DNA of 64,000 nucleotides, taken from assembly GCF_013394655.1 (NCBI RefSeq), contig NZ_CP053351.1, forward strand, positions 3,192,501-3,256,500, in the 5' to 3' direction. Below the pieces are notes generated by a model. The model saw only the letters and a program-made list of their open reading frames with translations, searched no databases and was not told the DNA's origin. The position numbers were made by a program, and so were the translations under genes. Of this stretch, positions 17,642 to 25,667 are shown piece by piece. Positions within the stretch are counted from its first letter, which is position 1. Each line of letters starts with the position of its first letter. The DNA comes from Winogradskyella schleiferi (GTDB taxonomy: Bacteria > Bacteroidota > Bacteroidia > Flavobacteriales > Flavobacteriaceae).

Positions 17642-17824
17642 TAATTAAATGTTTAGTAAATTAATTGACAACATATTGTAAATAAAATACAAATAAAACA
17701 TCATTTATACTTTATTTGATGCCAAATATACTTAATATTGCATTTCAATTAACATAATAATCTAAAATAATGTTGTTTTAAAAAGAATAAAGTAAATAAA
17801 GTATTGATAAATAGATAGATATAG
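17642..17824. promoter_or_regulatory. divergent promoter/operator region between two regulators
   Basis: This interval is very AT-rich and has no ORF. An 11-bp inverted repeat, ATACTTTATTT at 17709-17719 and its complement at 17794-17804, is separated by 74 bp and could be a paired operator for the flanking HTH proteins. Chance pairing is not excluded in such AT-rich DNA. Confidence 0.45.
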
Positions 17825-18520
17825 ATGAAAGAAAATCCCCAGTATGACGAGATAGATCTCAAATTTGTAAATGCAGTAGATGAAGTGATTGCTGTAAATT
17901 CGGAATTAGGTATTAAACCTAATAATGACAGCTCAATCGGTAAAGAGGTATATCCCACTAATAGAAGTATAGTTTCTGCGGTAAGAAGTAGATCGAAGCA
18001 TATTCCGCATTTAGCGCTCATCAATTTTGCTAAACGTTTTAATATAGATATGAATTATTTCTACAATGAAACCCCATTGCAATATCAGCCACCAACCATC
18101 ACAAATATTACTGTAAAGAAAAACGGAATAAGTAGTACAGGAAATAATGCTACTAACATTCACGCAGGTAATGGAAAGATAAAAGGGATTAATAATGCGG
18201 AAGCTGGCTCAAAAAACACCTTAGTAGAAGTTGTCGAAGTCAATACAATGATTAACAACTTCATTTCTCAAATAGACGGTGAACGAGTAAAACAGTTCCT
18301 GACTATTATCTCAAAAATACAAGTGGAGAGCAAATCTTCATCAAAAAAATTGGAACGTATTTTAATAGAGAAATCAGAAGAAATAAAAGAAATGCGTATT
18401 TCATTTAAAGAAGAAATGGGTGAGCTAAGAGAAGAGCTTAAAGAAACGCGTGAGAAACTTGATATTTCTCTTAAAAGAGAAGTGGATTTATTGAGAGAGC
18501 TATTAAACGAAAGGAAATGA
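17825..18520 (+). CDS. Cro/CI-like regulator with coiled-coil tail
   Basis: The N-terminal 80 residues of this 231-aa protein read as a lambda-repressor-like helical domain: SIGKEVYPTNRSIVSAVRSR, then IPHLALINFAKRFNIDMNYF, as in proteins that choose a paired operator. A Gly/Asn-rich linker (100-130) follows, then a long coiled coil (145-230) of Glu/Lys/Leu heptads. This is a common regulator form in Flavobacteriia elements. Its stop overlaps the next gene's start (ATGA). Confidence 0.72.
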   Translation: MKENPQYDEIDLKFVNAVDEVIAVNSELGIKPNNDSSIGKEVYPTNRSIVSAVRSRSKHIPHLALINFAKRFNIDMNYFYNETPLQYQPPTITNITVKKNGISSTGNNATNIHAGNGKIKGINNAEAGSKNTLVEVVEVNTMINNFISQIDGERVKQFLTIISKIQVESKSSSKKLERILIEKSEEIKEMRISFKEEMGELREELKETREKLDISLKREVDLLRELLNERK

Positions 18521-18795
18521 GCTTAATTATAGAACAGAAGGATTTAAAGTCATTAGATGATTTTAGTCCAGAAGAACTTCAGTTAATTGAAATGACAAGA
18601 AATCAAAAGTTTCAATCATTGAGAATAGTAAAACGTGACGGTCGAATTGATATGATTGAAGGAGTTGAGCGTATTGAGGACAGAACTAAAATAGTAGATA
18701 TCCTTAAACAACACGATTATCAGAATATTGAAATTAAGCAAAGCGATGGCAGAATCGTCTTGATTAACAGAACTGTAAAAACAAAGGTTAAGTAA
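18517..18795 (+). CDS. hypothetical protein with duplicated DGRI motif, 92 aa
   Basis: This small protein is translated from an ATGA overlap with the regulator and preceded by AAAGGA. It contains two similar strands, RIVKRDGRIDMIEG and EIKQSDGRIVLINR, suggesting an internal duplication of a beta-hairpin of DNA- or protein-binding type. It probably modulates the regulator; function unknown. Confidence 0.62.
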   Translation: MSLIIEQKDLKSLDDFSPEELQLIEMTRNQKFQSLRIVKRDGRIDMIEGVERIEDRTKIVDILKQHDYQNIEIKQSDGRIVLINRTVKTKVK

Positions 18796-18919
18796 ACCAA
18801 TTAAAGCGACTGAGTATAGTCATCGGAAATACCGAAGCTATGCTAAGAGATCATAAGGATCACTATTTCAGATTCAATTGTAACCAATAAGTAATGGAGC
18901 AATTGATAAGAAAAAAAAG

Positions 18920-19093
18920 ATGTCTAACTCAATTGCAGTAGAAGAAAAACCTACTTTTAAGAAATATGATGCTGAATGGCTTCAAAAGTTTGATGGCTTC
19001 AAAGATTATTCAGATAAGAAAGCAGAAGAGACAATAAACCAATTAGAAGAATTTGCAAAAGTACTTTGTGAGCATCTTCAAAATAGTAGTTAA
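18920..19093 (+). CDS. small hypothetical protein, 57 aa
   Basis: An ATG at 18920 follows a polypurine stretch (AAAAAAAAG) and opens a 57-codon frame ending 4 bp before the recombinase start. The protein is acidic and helical (SNSIAVEEKPTFKKYDAEW at its N-terminus). The close spacing to the recombinase gene and the sensible codon pattern support a real gene. It could be a recombination accessory factor, but only position suggests this. Confidence 0.5.
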   Translation: MSNSIAVEEKPTFKKYDAEWLQKFDGFKDYSDKKAEETINQLEEFAKVLCEHLQNSS

Positions 19094-19097
19094 GTAT

Positions 19098-20702
19098 ATG
19101 AAAGACCAAACAATATTTGATCAGTTTGCCAAAAAAGGTAAAGGACAAAAATTACGAACAGATGGCAAAGCTGTTATATACACAAGAGTATCTACCAAAG
19201 AACAAGCAGAGAACAACGCCAGTTTAGAAACTCAATTAAAGTACTGTAAGGATCTTGCAAATAAAAAAGGACTTGAGGTAAGTGAGTATTTTGGAGGAAC
19301 CTATGAGTCAGCTAAAAGTGATGAGCGTAAGGAATTTCAAAAGATGCTTAATTATGTAAAGCGAAGAAGTAATGTAGGCTATATCATTGTCTATTCTTAC
19401 GATAGATTTTCAAGAACTGGAGCAAATGGTGCTTACATAAGTGATCAGTTAAAAAGACAAGGTATTGTCACAATATCAGCTACCCAAGAGGTCGATACTT
19501 CTACAAGTGCAGGATCATTCCAACAGAACCTTTACTATATGTTTTCTCAGTTTGATAATGAATTGAGAAGAGATAAATCAGTGTCTGGAATGCAAGAGAA
19601 ACTTCGCAAAGGACATTGGACAGGCGCATATCCGTTTGGTTACACAAATGCCAATCCAGGAAAAGGAAAAACTCCCAAATTTGTTATTACAAAAGAAGGA
19701 AGGCTATTGAAGCAGGCTTTCTTGTGGAAAGCAAACAGCAATATGTCTCACGTTGAAATCGCAAATAAATTACAGGAGAAAGGGCTTAAAATAAATGATA
19801 AGAGATTGAGCGTTTTATTTAGAAATCCATTCTATTGTGGACTTATTGTAAATAGCCTCATACCAGGAGAAGTTATTGAAGGCAATCATCAGCCAATGAT
19901 AACTAAAGATTTATTTCTTAAAATTCATAACTTATTGAATACAGGAACTGAGACCAGAAAGTACTGCGTAGATGACGAAAACCTGCCTCTAAAAACTTTC
20001 CTGAAGTCCACAACTTGTGGGACTCCTTACACAGGGTTTATCGTAAAGAAAAAAGGGCTTTACTATTATAAAAATCGTCGTAAGGGAAGTAAGGAGAATA
20101 GAAGTGCTAAGAAACTGCATCAAGAGTTTTTAGAGCTTTTAGAGACTTACAAACTAGAGGACAAGAAATTTGTAGCACCATTAAAAGAAATGGTCTATGA
20201 CACCTTTGTTAGTATGAATGAAGAGGCTATAAAAGAAACCAAAGAACTATCAAGTGGCATAGTCGCTATTGAAATGAAGTTAGATCGTTTAGAAGAGCGC
20301 TATGTCTTTGAAGAAATAAATAAGTCTCAATATGATAGATTCAGAACTAAGTTGGTATCAGAAATTAATCAAAAAAAGAAAAATTTATCAAAACATAGCT
20401 TCGATAGTTCAAACCTTAAAAAATCAATTAATATAGCCTTGAAATATGCGCTCAACCTACCGCTATTATGGAGTTCTGGAGATATTGAAGTAAAAAGAAA
20501 ACTTCAATATATGGTCTTTCCAGACGGTTTAGGGTATGACTTCAAAAACAAGAGAGTTCAAACTTTTAGAGTAAACTCAATTTTTGCTCAAATAGCCTGT
20601 TTATCAGATAAGTTAGGAACAAATAAAAAAGGGAACTTTCAAAATAAAATTGAAAATTCCCTTTCAGTGACCTCGACAGGATTCAAACCTGTAACCTCTT
20701 GA
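19098..20702 (+). CDS. large serine recombinase (integrase) with degenerate zinc ribbon
   Basis: This is 534 aa from the ATG at 19098; an upstream ATG at 19053 would overlap the 57-aa ORF and adds residues unlike the family. The resolvase domain has the catalytic serine in YTRVSTKEQ (Ser32), followed by a recombinase domain (about 185-285), zinc-ribbon region (about 300-345) and a coiled coil (about 375-430). The ribbon reads LKSTTCGTP and YYKNRRKGSKEN where relatives have Cys pairs, so most zinc ligands are gone. The last 11 residues (VTSTGFKPVTS) and the stop are encoded by the 47-bp tRNA-Arg repeat. It presumably integrates or excises the left element. Confidence 0.85.
   Translation: MKDQTIFDQFAKKGKGQKLRTDGKAVIYTRVSTKEQAENNASLETQLKYCKDLANKKGLEVSEYFGGTYESAKSDERKEFQKMLNYVKRRSNVGYIIVYSYDRFSRTGANGAYISDQLKRQGIVTISATQEVDTSTSAGSFQQNLYYMFSQFDNELRRDKSVSGMQEKLRKGHWTGAYPFGYTNANPGKGKTPKFVITKEGRLLKQAFLWKANSNMSHVEIANKLQEKGLKINDKRLSVLFRNPFYCGLIVNSLIPGEVIEGNHQPMITKDLFLKIHNLLNTGTETRKYCVDDENLPLKTFLKSTTCGTPYTGFIVKKKGLYYYKNRRKGSKENRSAKKLHQEFLELLETYKLEDKKFVAPLKEMVYDTFVSMNEEAIKETKELSSGIVAIEMKLDRLEERYVFEEINKSQYDRFRTKLVSEINQKKKNLSKHSFDSSNLKKSINIALKYALNLPLLWSSGDIEVKRKLQYMVFPDGLGYDFKNKRVQTFRVNSIFAQIACLSDKLGTNKKGNFQNKIENSLSVTSTGFKPVTS
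20628..20664. terminator. hairpin beside the left att copy
   Basis: 15-bp arms at 20628-20642 and 20650-20664 (one mismatch) with a 7-nt loop, inside the recombinase coding end and immediately downstream of the displaced tRNA 3' half on the minus strand. It is flanked by an A-run, so it gives a T-tract on the minus strand. It was probably the tRNA-Arg terminator before the second element inserted. Confidence 0.6.
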
Positions 20703-20713
20703 GCCGTAATCAA
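20667..20713. repeat. att site, left copy (47 bp, tRNA-Arg 3' half)
   Basis: Identical to 47572-47618. It starts in the CCA end and runs through acceptor, T and variable regions into the anticodon loop. Its plus strand also supplies the last codons and stop of the serine recombinase. The base pattern next to it differs from the right copy (the CCA is incomplete here), which fixes the repeat edge. Confidence 0.92.
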
Positions 20714-20827
20714 TAACAGCACTTAATAGATACCACTTGTTAATTACTTAATTTTACTAGTTATCAGTGGTTTATATTTTATAATTACTAATTTTTACTA
20801 TCTATTATTGATCTATTAAGTAATTTT

Positions 20828-20865
20828 TTCTGCAAATATTCTGCAAATGATTTATATTTGCAGAA
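20828..20865. repeat. integrase arm-type sites, left end
   Basis: TTCTGCAAATA is repeated in tandem at 20828-20848 (11-bp period), with an inverted copy ATTTGCAGAA at 20856-20865. The same 21-bp tandem repeat occurs at 47504-47524 near the right end. Tandem short repeats just inside both ends are the usual arm-binding sites of tyrosine integrases. The sites overlap the presumed integrase promoter, so autoregulation is likely. Confidence 0.7.
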
Positions 20866-20876
20866 ACAATATAACT

Positions 20877-22121
20877 ATGAGTTATAATATATCTATTCGC
20901 CTAGATAAGAGAAGAAAGAAAGATTCAGGAACATATCCAGTAAAACTTCGTGTTTACGGAAAAGCCACTCAAAAAGAAAAATGGTACAATCTAAACATCG
21001 ACTTAACTAAAACAGAGTTTGAAACCGTATGGATTAACCCTGAAAATAAAAATTTAAGAGGCACAAACAAGGATTTACGTTTAGAATTACAAGCCATCGA
21101 AAATAGAGCAAATGATGAGGCGAAAGCCATGAGTGTATTTGACTTTGAAAAATTCGAATTTAAATTTTTTAGAAAATCAAATGACAAAAATAATATTCAT
21201 TACCACTTTAATCTTGCGATAGAAAAAAACATAAAGAATGAAAAAATAAGTACTGCAGAGAGTTTTAAATACACGCTTAATTCCCTTGCTCAATTTAGTG
21301 AAGAGCAAAAAAAATGCCCTATTAATAATTTAACCTTCCAATCGATCACCCCTGAATGGTTAAAGGAATACGAGAAATATATGTTAAATAAAGGCAAAAG
21401 TTTAACTACTGTCTCTATTTATTTAAGAACGCTAAGAGTAATTTTCAACAATGCCATCGAAGTAAACGATCTTAATAGTGACCACTACCCTTTTGGAAAA
21501 AACAAGTATAAAATTCCAAGAACAAGAAAAGTAAAAAAGGCTTTAAACTCAGATCAACTTAAAACTTTATTTAAAGCTGAAGCAACAAATTACAACGAGA
21601 CTAAAGCTAAAGATTTCTGGTTTTTCAGCTTTGCCTGTAATGGCATGAACATTAAAGACATTGCTCTACTGAAATACTCCGATATTAAGGATGATAGATT
21701 CACCTATTACAGAGCTAAAACGTTTGACAAAACTACCGACAAAACTAAAATCATTATTTATTTAACAGACTTTACAAGTGGTGTCATAGAAACTTATGGC
21801 AATAAATCGAAGGAAGGTTTTGTATTTGATATTATTGAACAAAAAGATGATAGTTTAAAACGGTATAAAAAAATTAAAAACTTTACTAGATATATCAACG
21901 ATCACATTAAAAGAATAGCCAAGGCAAATAATTTGCCACAAGATTTATCATCATATTGGGCAAGACATTCTTTTGCTACAAATGCAGTCCGTAAAGGTGC
22001 TAGTATGGAATTTATCAGCGAAGCCTTAGATCACAGTGACCTTCATGTCACGAAAAATTACTTTGCTGGCTTTGAAGATAACTCTAAAAAAGAATTTGCA
22101 AACTCGATAATGGATTTTTAA
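20877..22121 (+). CDS. int: tyrosine recombinase (integrase) of the tRNA-Arg element
   Basis: This is 414 aa from ATG 20877; an in-frame ATG at 20847 lies inside the arm-site repeats and is less likely. An N-terminal arm-binding beta domain (residues 1-60) is followed by a SAM-like core-binding domain (about 105-200) and the catalytic domain. Visible catalytic residues are Arg363 in WARHSF, His386 in ALDHSD and Tyr395 in KNYF. The position usually held by the first catalytic arginine (RGMN in many relatives) is Asn255 (CNGMN). It lies 160 bp inside the left att site, facing into the element, and should act at the 47-bp tRNA repeats. Confidence 0.9.
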   Translation: MSYNISIRLDKRRKKDSGTYPVKLRVYGKATQKEKWYNLNIDLTKTEFETVWINPENKNLRGTNKDLRLELQAIENRANDEAKAMSVFDFEKFEFKFFRKSNDKNNIHYHFNLAIEKNIKNEKISTAESFKYTLNSLAQFSEEQKKCPINNLTFQSITPEWLKEYEKYMLNKGKSLTTVSIYLRTLRVIFNNAIEVNDLNSDHYPFGKNKYKIPRTRKVKKALNSDQLKTLFKAEATNYNETKAKDFWFFSFACNGMNIKDIALLKYSDIKDDRFTYYRAKTFDKTTDKTKIIIYLTDFTSGVIETYGNKSKEGFVFDIIEQKDDSLKRYKKIKNFTRYINDHIKRIAKANNLPQDLSSYWARHSFATNAVRKGASMEFISEALDHSDLHVTKNYFAGFEDNSKKEFANSIMDF

Positions 22122-22123
22122 AC

Positions 22124-23101
22124 ATGAATAACAAAGGTAAATTCCATAAATTAATTCTGATTTTAACAGAAGTAACACCGCTTAATTTTAATATAAAAAT
22201 CAATAATATCCTTACCCATCCTTATATAACTCATGATAAAATCCATTTACAACTGATTAGAGAATATTTAAATGATGATTTTTTATATCAACAAAAAGTT
22301 AAAAAGCATTTAAGCACAGAATCATCTGACAATGATGGTAAAGAACATTTAGATATTGAACCTTTATTTGTTATTTTATCTATTGAATTTTTCTTCTTTT
22401 CCGAAATACTAAATAACAGTGAAAAAAAAGAACTGATAATAAATTTTTTTAATTCTCTAGACTTAGAATTTATTAATTGGCATAAAGATGATAACTACAT
22501 TAAAGCAATAGAATTACTAGCTAAATACAAATTAATATATCACAAAGAATTACTAGATTTAGGAAATAACTTTTTAAAGAATTTAGAGGTAATAAATGAG
22601 CTTCTCAACGTTATCAATGAACAAACATTATTATTAGATATTGAAGATACTTCTTTATCTCAAATATTGGAGAAATCAAACAAGTTCTACTTAAATAAAA
22701 TGAATTATTATAAAGAAGCTCATTCAATTAATTCTAAGACAGGAGATAATAATATAGATCCCAAAATATTACAGCTAAAAAATTTATGGTCGATGAATGC
22801 AAAAATCTCTTTAGATAGTGTTTTAAAAGCAGGAATAGACAATAAAATTTGGGATGATAATTTAAATATTATTACCAAAAGAAATAGTATCTACGGATCC
22901 GGCAAAGCGCTTCTAAGTAGTTTATCCATTTCTTTAAAAAATCATGCATACCCAGAAATAATTGACCCAAACGTTTTAGGAGATGCATTTTGTACTGCTT
23001 TCAATGTTTCGATAGATAAAAACACTAAAGAACCCTATAAATCTTTTACAAGTGCTAATCCAAAATACACTAGAGAATTTAAAAGACTATTAAAACTCTA
23101 A
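22124..23101 (+). CDS. hypothetical element protein, 325 aa
   Basis: This protein is encoded 2 bp after the integrase stop, so probably co-expressed with it. It is helical, Asn/Lys/Ile-rich and soluble, without signal or membrane segments. The C-terminal 40 residues, including a KSFTSANPKYTREFKRLLK end, are the most structured-looking part and resemble C-termini of other Bacteroidota element proteins encoded beside integrases. I do not recognise a named family. It may help excision or regulate the integrase. Confidence 0.7.
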   Translation: MNNKGKFHKLILILTEVTPLNFNIKINNILTHPYITHDKIHLQLIREYLNDDFLYQQKVKKHLSTESSDNDGKEHLDIEPLFVILSIEFFFFSEILNNSEKKELIINFFNSLDLEFINWHKDDNYIKAIELLAKYKLIYHKELLDLGNNFLKNLEVINELLNVINEQTLLLDIEDTSLSQILEKSNKFYLNKMNYYKEAHSINSKTGDNNIDPKILQLKNLWSMNAKISLDSVLKAGIDNKIWDDNLNIITKRNSIYGSGKALLSSLSISLKNHAYPEIIDPNVLGDAFCTAFNVSIDKNTKEPYKSFTSANPKYTREFKRLLKL

Positions 23102-23294
23102 AAAAATACTTTTTCCTTAAACAGTATAAACCCAGAATAGTAGTCATCTGGATTCGCCAAAATTCCGACGAAAAAAAAATACTTACACATAACCCCTATC
23201 TAGTATAGGTTTATTGTGTTCGTGAAAATTCGTGAAAATTCCTAAAAGCAACAATTCAGAAATTTGAGGTATCAATAATTTTAAATAAATAGTT
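23102..23294. promoter_or_regulatory. intergenic region with tandem 10-bp repeat and short palindrome
   Basis: CGTGAAAATT is repeated exactly twice in tandem at 23221-23240, and a short palindrome CCTAT-CTAGT-ATAGG lies at 23195-23209. Both are upstream of the HTH gene and may be its binding sites or a promoter. No ORF is supported here. Confidence 0.4.
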
Positions 23295-23630
23295 ATGATA
23301 CCATTCGAACAAACGCAGCAAGACGTTGCAGAGGTCAAAAAAGACCTAAAAGAAATGAAAGCCTTACTTCTTAATAAGGCAGAACCACAAAATCTAATAG
23401 ATGATCCAGTACCTATCGATAAGATAGCAAACTTAACTGGTTATAGTAAAGCTACAATCTATGGGTATTGTCAAAAAAACCTAATCCCACATCACAAAAA
23501 ATGCGGTCGTTTATTCTTCTTTAAATCCGAGATAGTAGCTTGGATCAAAGAAGGAAAGCAGAAAACTATTAAAGAGGTTGAAGCTGATGCTAATACTTTA
23601 TTGTCCAACATTAAAAAATCTTCAAAGTAA
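23295..23630 (+). CDS. excisionase-type helix-turn-helix protein
   Basis: In this 111-aa protein the first 30 residues form a short coiled coil, followed by a MerR/HTH_17-type winged domain: DKIANLTGYSKATIYGYCQK, wing HHKKCGRLFFFKSEIVAWI (about residues 45-85). This domain is used by excisionases and AlpA-like activators of integrative elements. Its place between the integrase and primase genes fits a role controlling excision or turning on the replication module. Confidence 0.8.
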   Translation: MIPFEQTQQDVAEVKKDLKEMKALLLNKAEPQNLIDDPVPIDKIANLTGYSKATIYGYCQKNLIPHHKKCGRLFFFKSEIVAWIKEGKQKTIKEVEADANTLLSNIKKSSK

Positions 23631-23704
23631 TGGGCACAAAAAACACCAGTACATCCAAAAAATTCCTTTCAATAATCGTTAGTCTAACGTTAAAATAACG
23701 AACA

Positions 23705-24106
23705 ATGGATAGATATACATACAATTGTAACTATTGTGGCAATAGTTACGTTCCTAGGAGAAGATATAAACAAAAGTATTGTTGTAATAGTTGCAGAGTA
23801 AACGCTTTTAAGCGTAAATAAAAGTTACACGAAAATTTACCGCAACAAGTCAATAAGTCCGATACAGCACAAAAAGACAAAATGAGTTTGTCTGGTATAG
23901 GCAATGCTGCCGTGGGAACGCTTGCAACAAATATTGTCACAAACATCTTTACTAAAGAAGAAAATAAGCCAGCAACAAAAGGAGATATTCAAAAACTGCT
24001 AGGCACAGGTTTACACCAGGATATTTTAGTTAAAAATGTTCCTGCAAGAAGCGATGGTGCTAGAGCATATTTTAATACAGTACAACAAATTTTATTTTAT
24101 AAATAA
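23705..24106 (+). pseudogene. zinc-ribbon element protein gene split by an in-frame stop
   Basis: The frame from ATG 23705 encodes a 38-residue zinc-ribbon piece (CNYCG near the start, CCNSCRVNAFKRK near the end) and stops at TAA 23819-23821. The same frame is open again to 24106 with no other stop. The continuation (GIGNAAVGTLATNIVTN, then KPATKGDIQKLL) resembles the second half of one protein that Flavobacteriia elements carry next to the primase, as far as I recall it. So a single nonsense change probably split one gene of about 133 codons. An ATG at 23882 could restart the second part. Alternatively both pieces are used. Confidence 0.6.
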
Positions 24107-24114
24107 TAAAAATC

Positions 24115-24429
24115 ATGAGAAATCAAAATACGCTTAATAAATCAGAAATTTTAAAAAGACTAGAAGCACTCTATTCAGACATGTTATCACTTAGAGTCAA
24201 TGATATATTAAAGGTTAGAGTTATTGATAACTTAATATCTAAAGTTAATATCATTATTGAAATAATAAAGTACAACCCAAGACTGCCATTGTATGATATT
24301 GAAAACGCAATTATTAATCTTTGTAAAGAAGACAATTCAATAAACGGTGTAAATATTCAGATCTTATTCAACAAGAAGTTTGATGATGTTGACAAAAATA
24401 AAATGGCTTATTTAATCGTAAATGTGTAA
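24115..24429 (+). CDS. hypothetical protein, 104 aa, before the primase gene
   Basis: A helical, soluble protein with no recognised domain, ending 2 bp before the primase-helicase start. The tight spacing suggests translational coupling and a role in element replication, for instance as primase cofactor. Only position supports this. Confidence 0.62.
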   Translation: MRNQNTLNKSEILKRLEALYSDMLSLRVNDILKVRVIDNLISKVNIIIEIIKYNPRLPLYDIENAIINLCKEDNSINGVNIQILFNKKFDDVDKNKMAYLIVNV

Positions 24430-24431
24430 TC

Positions 24432-25622
24432 ATGGAAAATAAATATTTACGTATCGGTACAACCTATTATAAAAACGTCACAAAACCATTATTGAGTCAA
24501 GACAGTATTAACATATTAGTACAATGGTCAAAGAGTGAATTAATGACAGATTATGGAAAGGATTTTATAAAAAGCATTCCTCGATATGACGGTTTCTGTT
24601 TAATACCATCCCACACCAATTATAAAAAAGTAATAGACGGTTTTTACAATCGCTATGAAAAGTTAGAGCATGAGTTTATTACTGGTGAATTTCCGAACAC
24701 TACAGCATTTTTAAAACACATTTTTGGCGAGCAATATGAGATAGGTTTAGACTACTTGAGTATTCTTTGGCATCATCCATCTCAAGTACTACCCATATTA
24801 TGCCTAGTAAGTAACGAGCGTAATACAGGTAAAACAACTTTTTTAAATTGGATGAAGCTCATATTTCAAAATAACATGACCATTAACAATAACGAAGATT
24901 TTAGAAGTCGATTTAACTCAGATTGGGCATCTAAGCTAATCATTGCCGTTGATGAAGTATTGTTAGATAAACGTGAAGATAGCGAACGATTAAAAAACCT
25001 TTCAACAGCACAAACCTATAAAAGCGAAGCTAAAGGCAAGGATAAAACTGAAGGTAGCTTTTTCGGTAAATTTATTTTATGCTCTAACAACGAAGAAAAC
25101 TTTGTCTATATCGATGATTCCGAAATAAGATATTGGGTGCGCAAAATAATTCCTTTTGATTTATCCGCAGACAACCCTAATCTTTTAGACGCTTTAAAAA
25201 AAGAACTACCTTATTTTATACATGCCATAAAGACCAGAGAAATATCATCACCAAGAAAAACAAGGATGTGGTTTACAAAAGAACAGATTTACACAAGAGC
25301 ATTAGCCGTATTGATGAATGGTAATAGAACTTTTATAAATAAAGAGTTAGAGCAAATATTATCTGATGAATTTTTAATGTTCGACACTGACACACTAAAA
25401 TATTCTATCGGAGATCTAGTTGAAAAACTGAGTAAACATAATATTAGAACAAGTTCTTTCAAAGTTTCAGAACTAATTAAAAAAATGTATCAACTAGAAC
25501 CTAAAAATAGTACATATACTAAATATCACATATCACAATCTGCAACAGATATGCCCATTGTTGGTGAAACAACTCATAAAGGTCGTCATTATACGTTTAA
25601 AAAAGCCATGTTTAAAAACTAA
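24432..25622 (+). CDS. SF3-type primase-helicase (DUF5906-like)
   Basis: This 396-aa protein has the compact superfamily-3 helicase motifs: Walker A SNERNTGKTT (about residues 132-141), Walker B KLIIAVDEVL (about 174-183) and motif C FILCSNNE (about 214-221). The C-terminal 100 residues look like a winged-helix DNA-binding region. Satellite phages and small integrative elements use such proteins to start their own replication. A hairpin terminator and a repeat-rich non-coding stretch follow directly. Confidence 0.82.
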   Translation: MENKYLRIGTTYYKNVTKPLLSQDSINILVQWSKSELMTDYGKDFIKSIPRYDGFCLIPSHTNYKKVIDGFYNRYEKLEHEFITGEFPNTTAFLKHIFGEQYEIGLDYLSILWHHPSQVLPILCLVSNERNTGKTTFLNWMKLIFQNNMTINNNEDFRSRFNSDWASKLIIAVDEVLLDKREDSERLKNLSTAQTYKSEAKGKDKTEGSFFGKFILCSNNEENFVYIDDSEIRYWVRKIIPFDLSADNPNLLDALKKELPYFIHAIKTREISSPRKTRMWFTKEQIYTRALAVLMNGNRTFINKELEQILSDEFLMFDTDTLKYSIGDLVEKLSKHNIRTSSFKVSELIKKMYQLEPKNSTYTKYHISQSATDMPIVGETTHKGRHYTFKKAMFKN

Positions 25623-25646
25623 GTTGATTTGTTGATTAATTACTGT

Positions 25647-25667
25647 AAAGCCATGCTAGCTGGCTTT
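25647..25667 (+). terminator. hairpin after the primase-helicase gene
   Basis: Arms AAAGCCA (25647-25653) and TGGCTTT (25661-25667) with a 7-nt loop, then a short T/A tail, 25 bp beyond the stop. A short but plausible terminator for the integrase-to-primase transcript. Confidence 0.55.

Larger units (their letters stand above)
1..20666. mobile_element. right part of an integrative element or integrated plasmid (left end outside window)
   Basis: A leftward train of tightly overlapping genes (vWA-like, MoxR-type ATPase, strawberry-notch helicase, methyltransferase, glycosyltransferase, winged-helix replication-type protein) and a rightward unit ending in a large serine recombinase make this accessory DNA. 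The recombinase frame runs into the tRNA-Arg sequence at 20667, so this region lay directly against tRNA-Arg before the next element inserted. No relaxase or type IV secretion gene is visible here, so whether it is an ICE, an integrated plasmid or a phage-plasmid cannot be told from this part. The left boundary is not in the window. Confidence 0.6.

Noticed and set aside
19053..19097. 15-codon upstream extension of the serine recombinase
   Set aside because: It overlaps the 57-aa ORF and is unlike recombinase N-termini; ATG 19098 directly follows that ORF.
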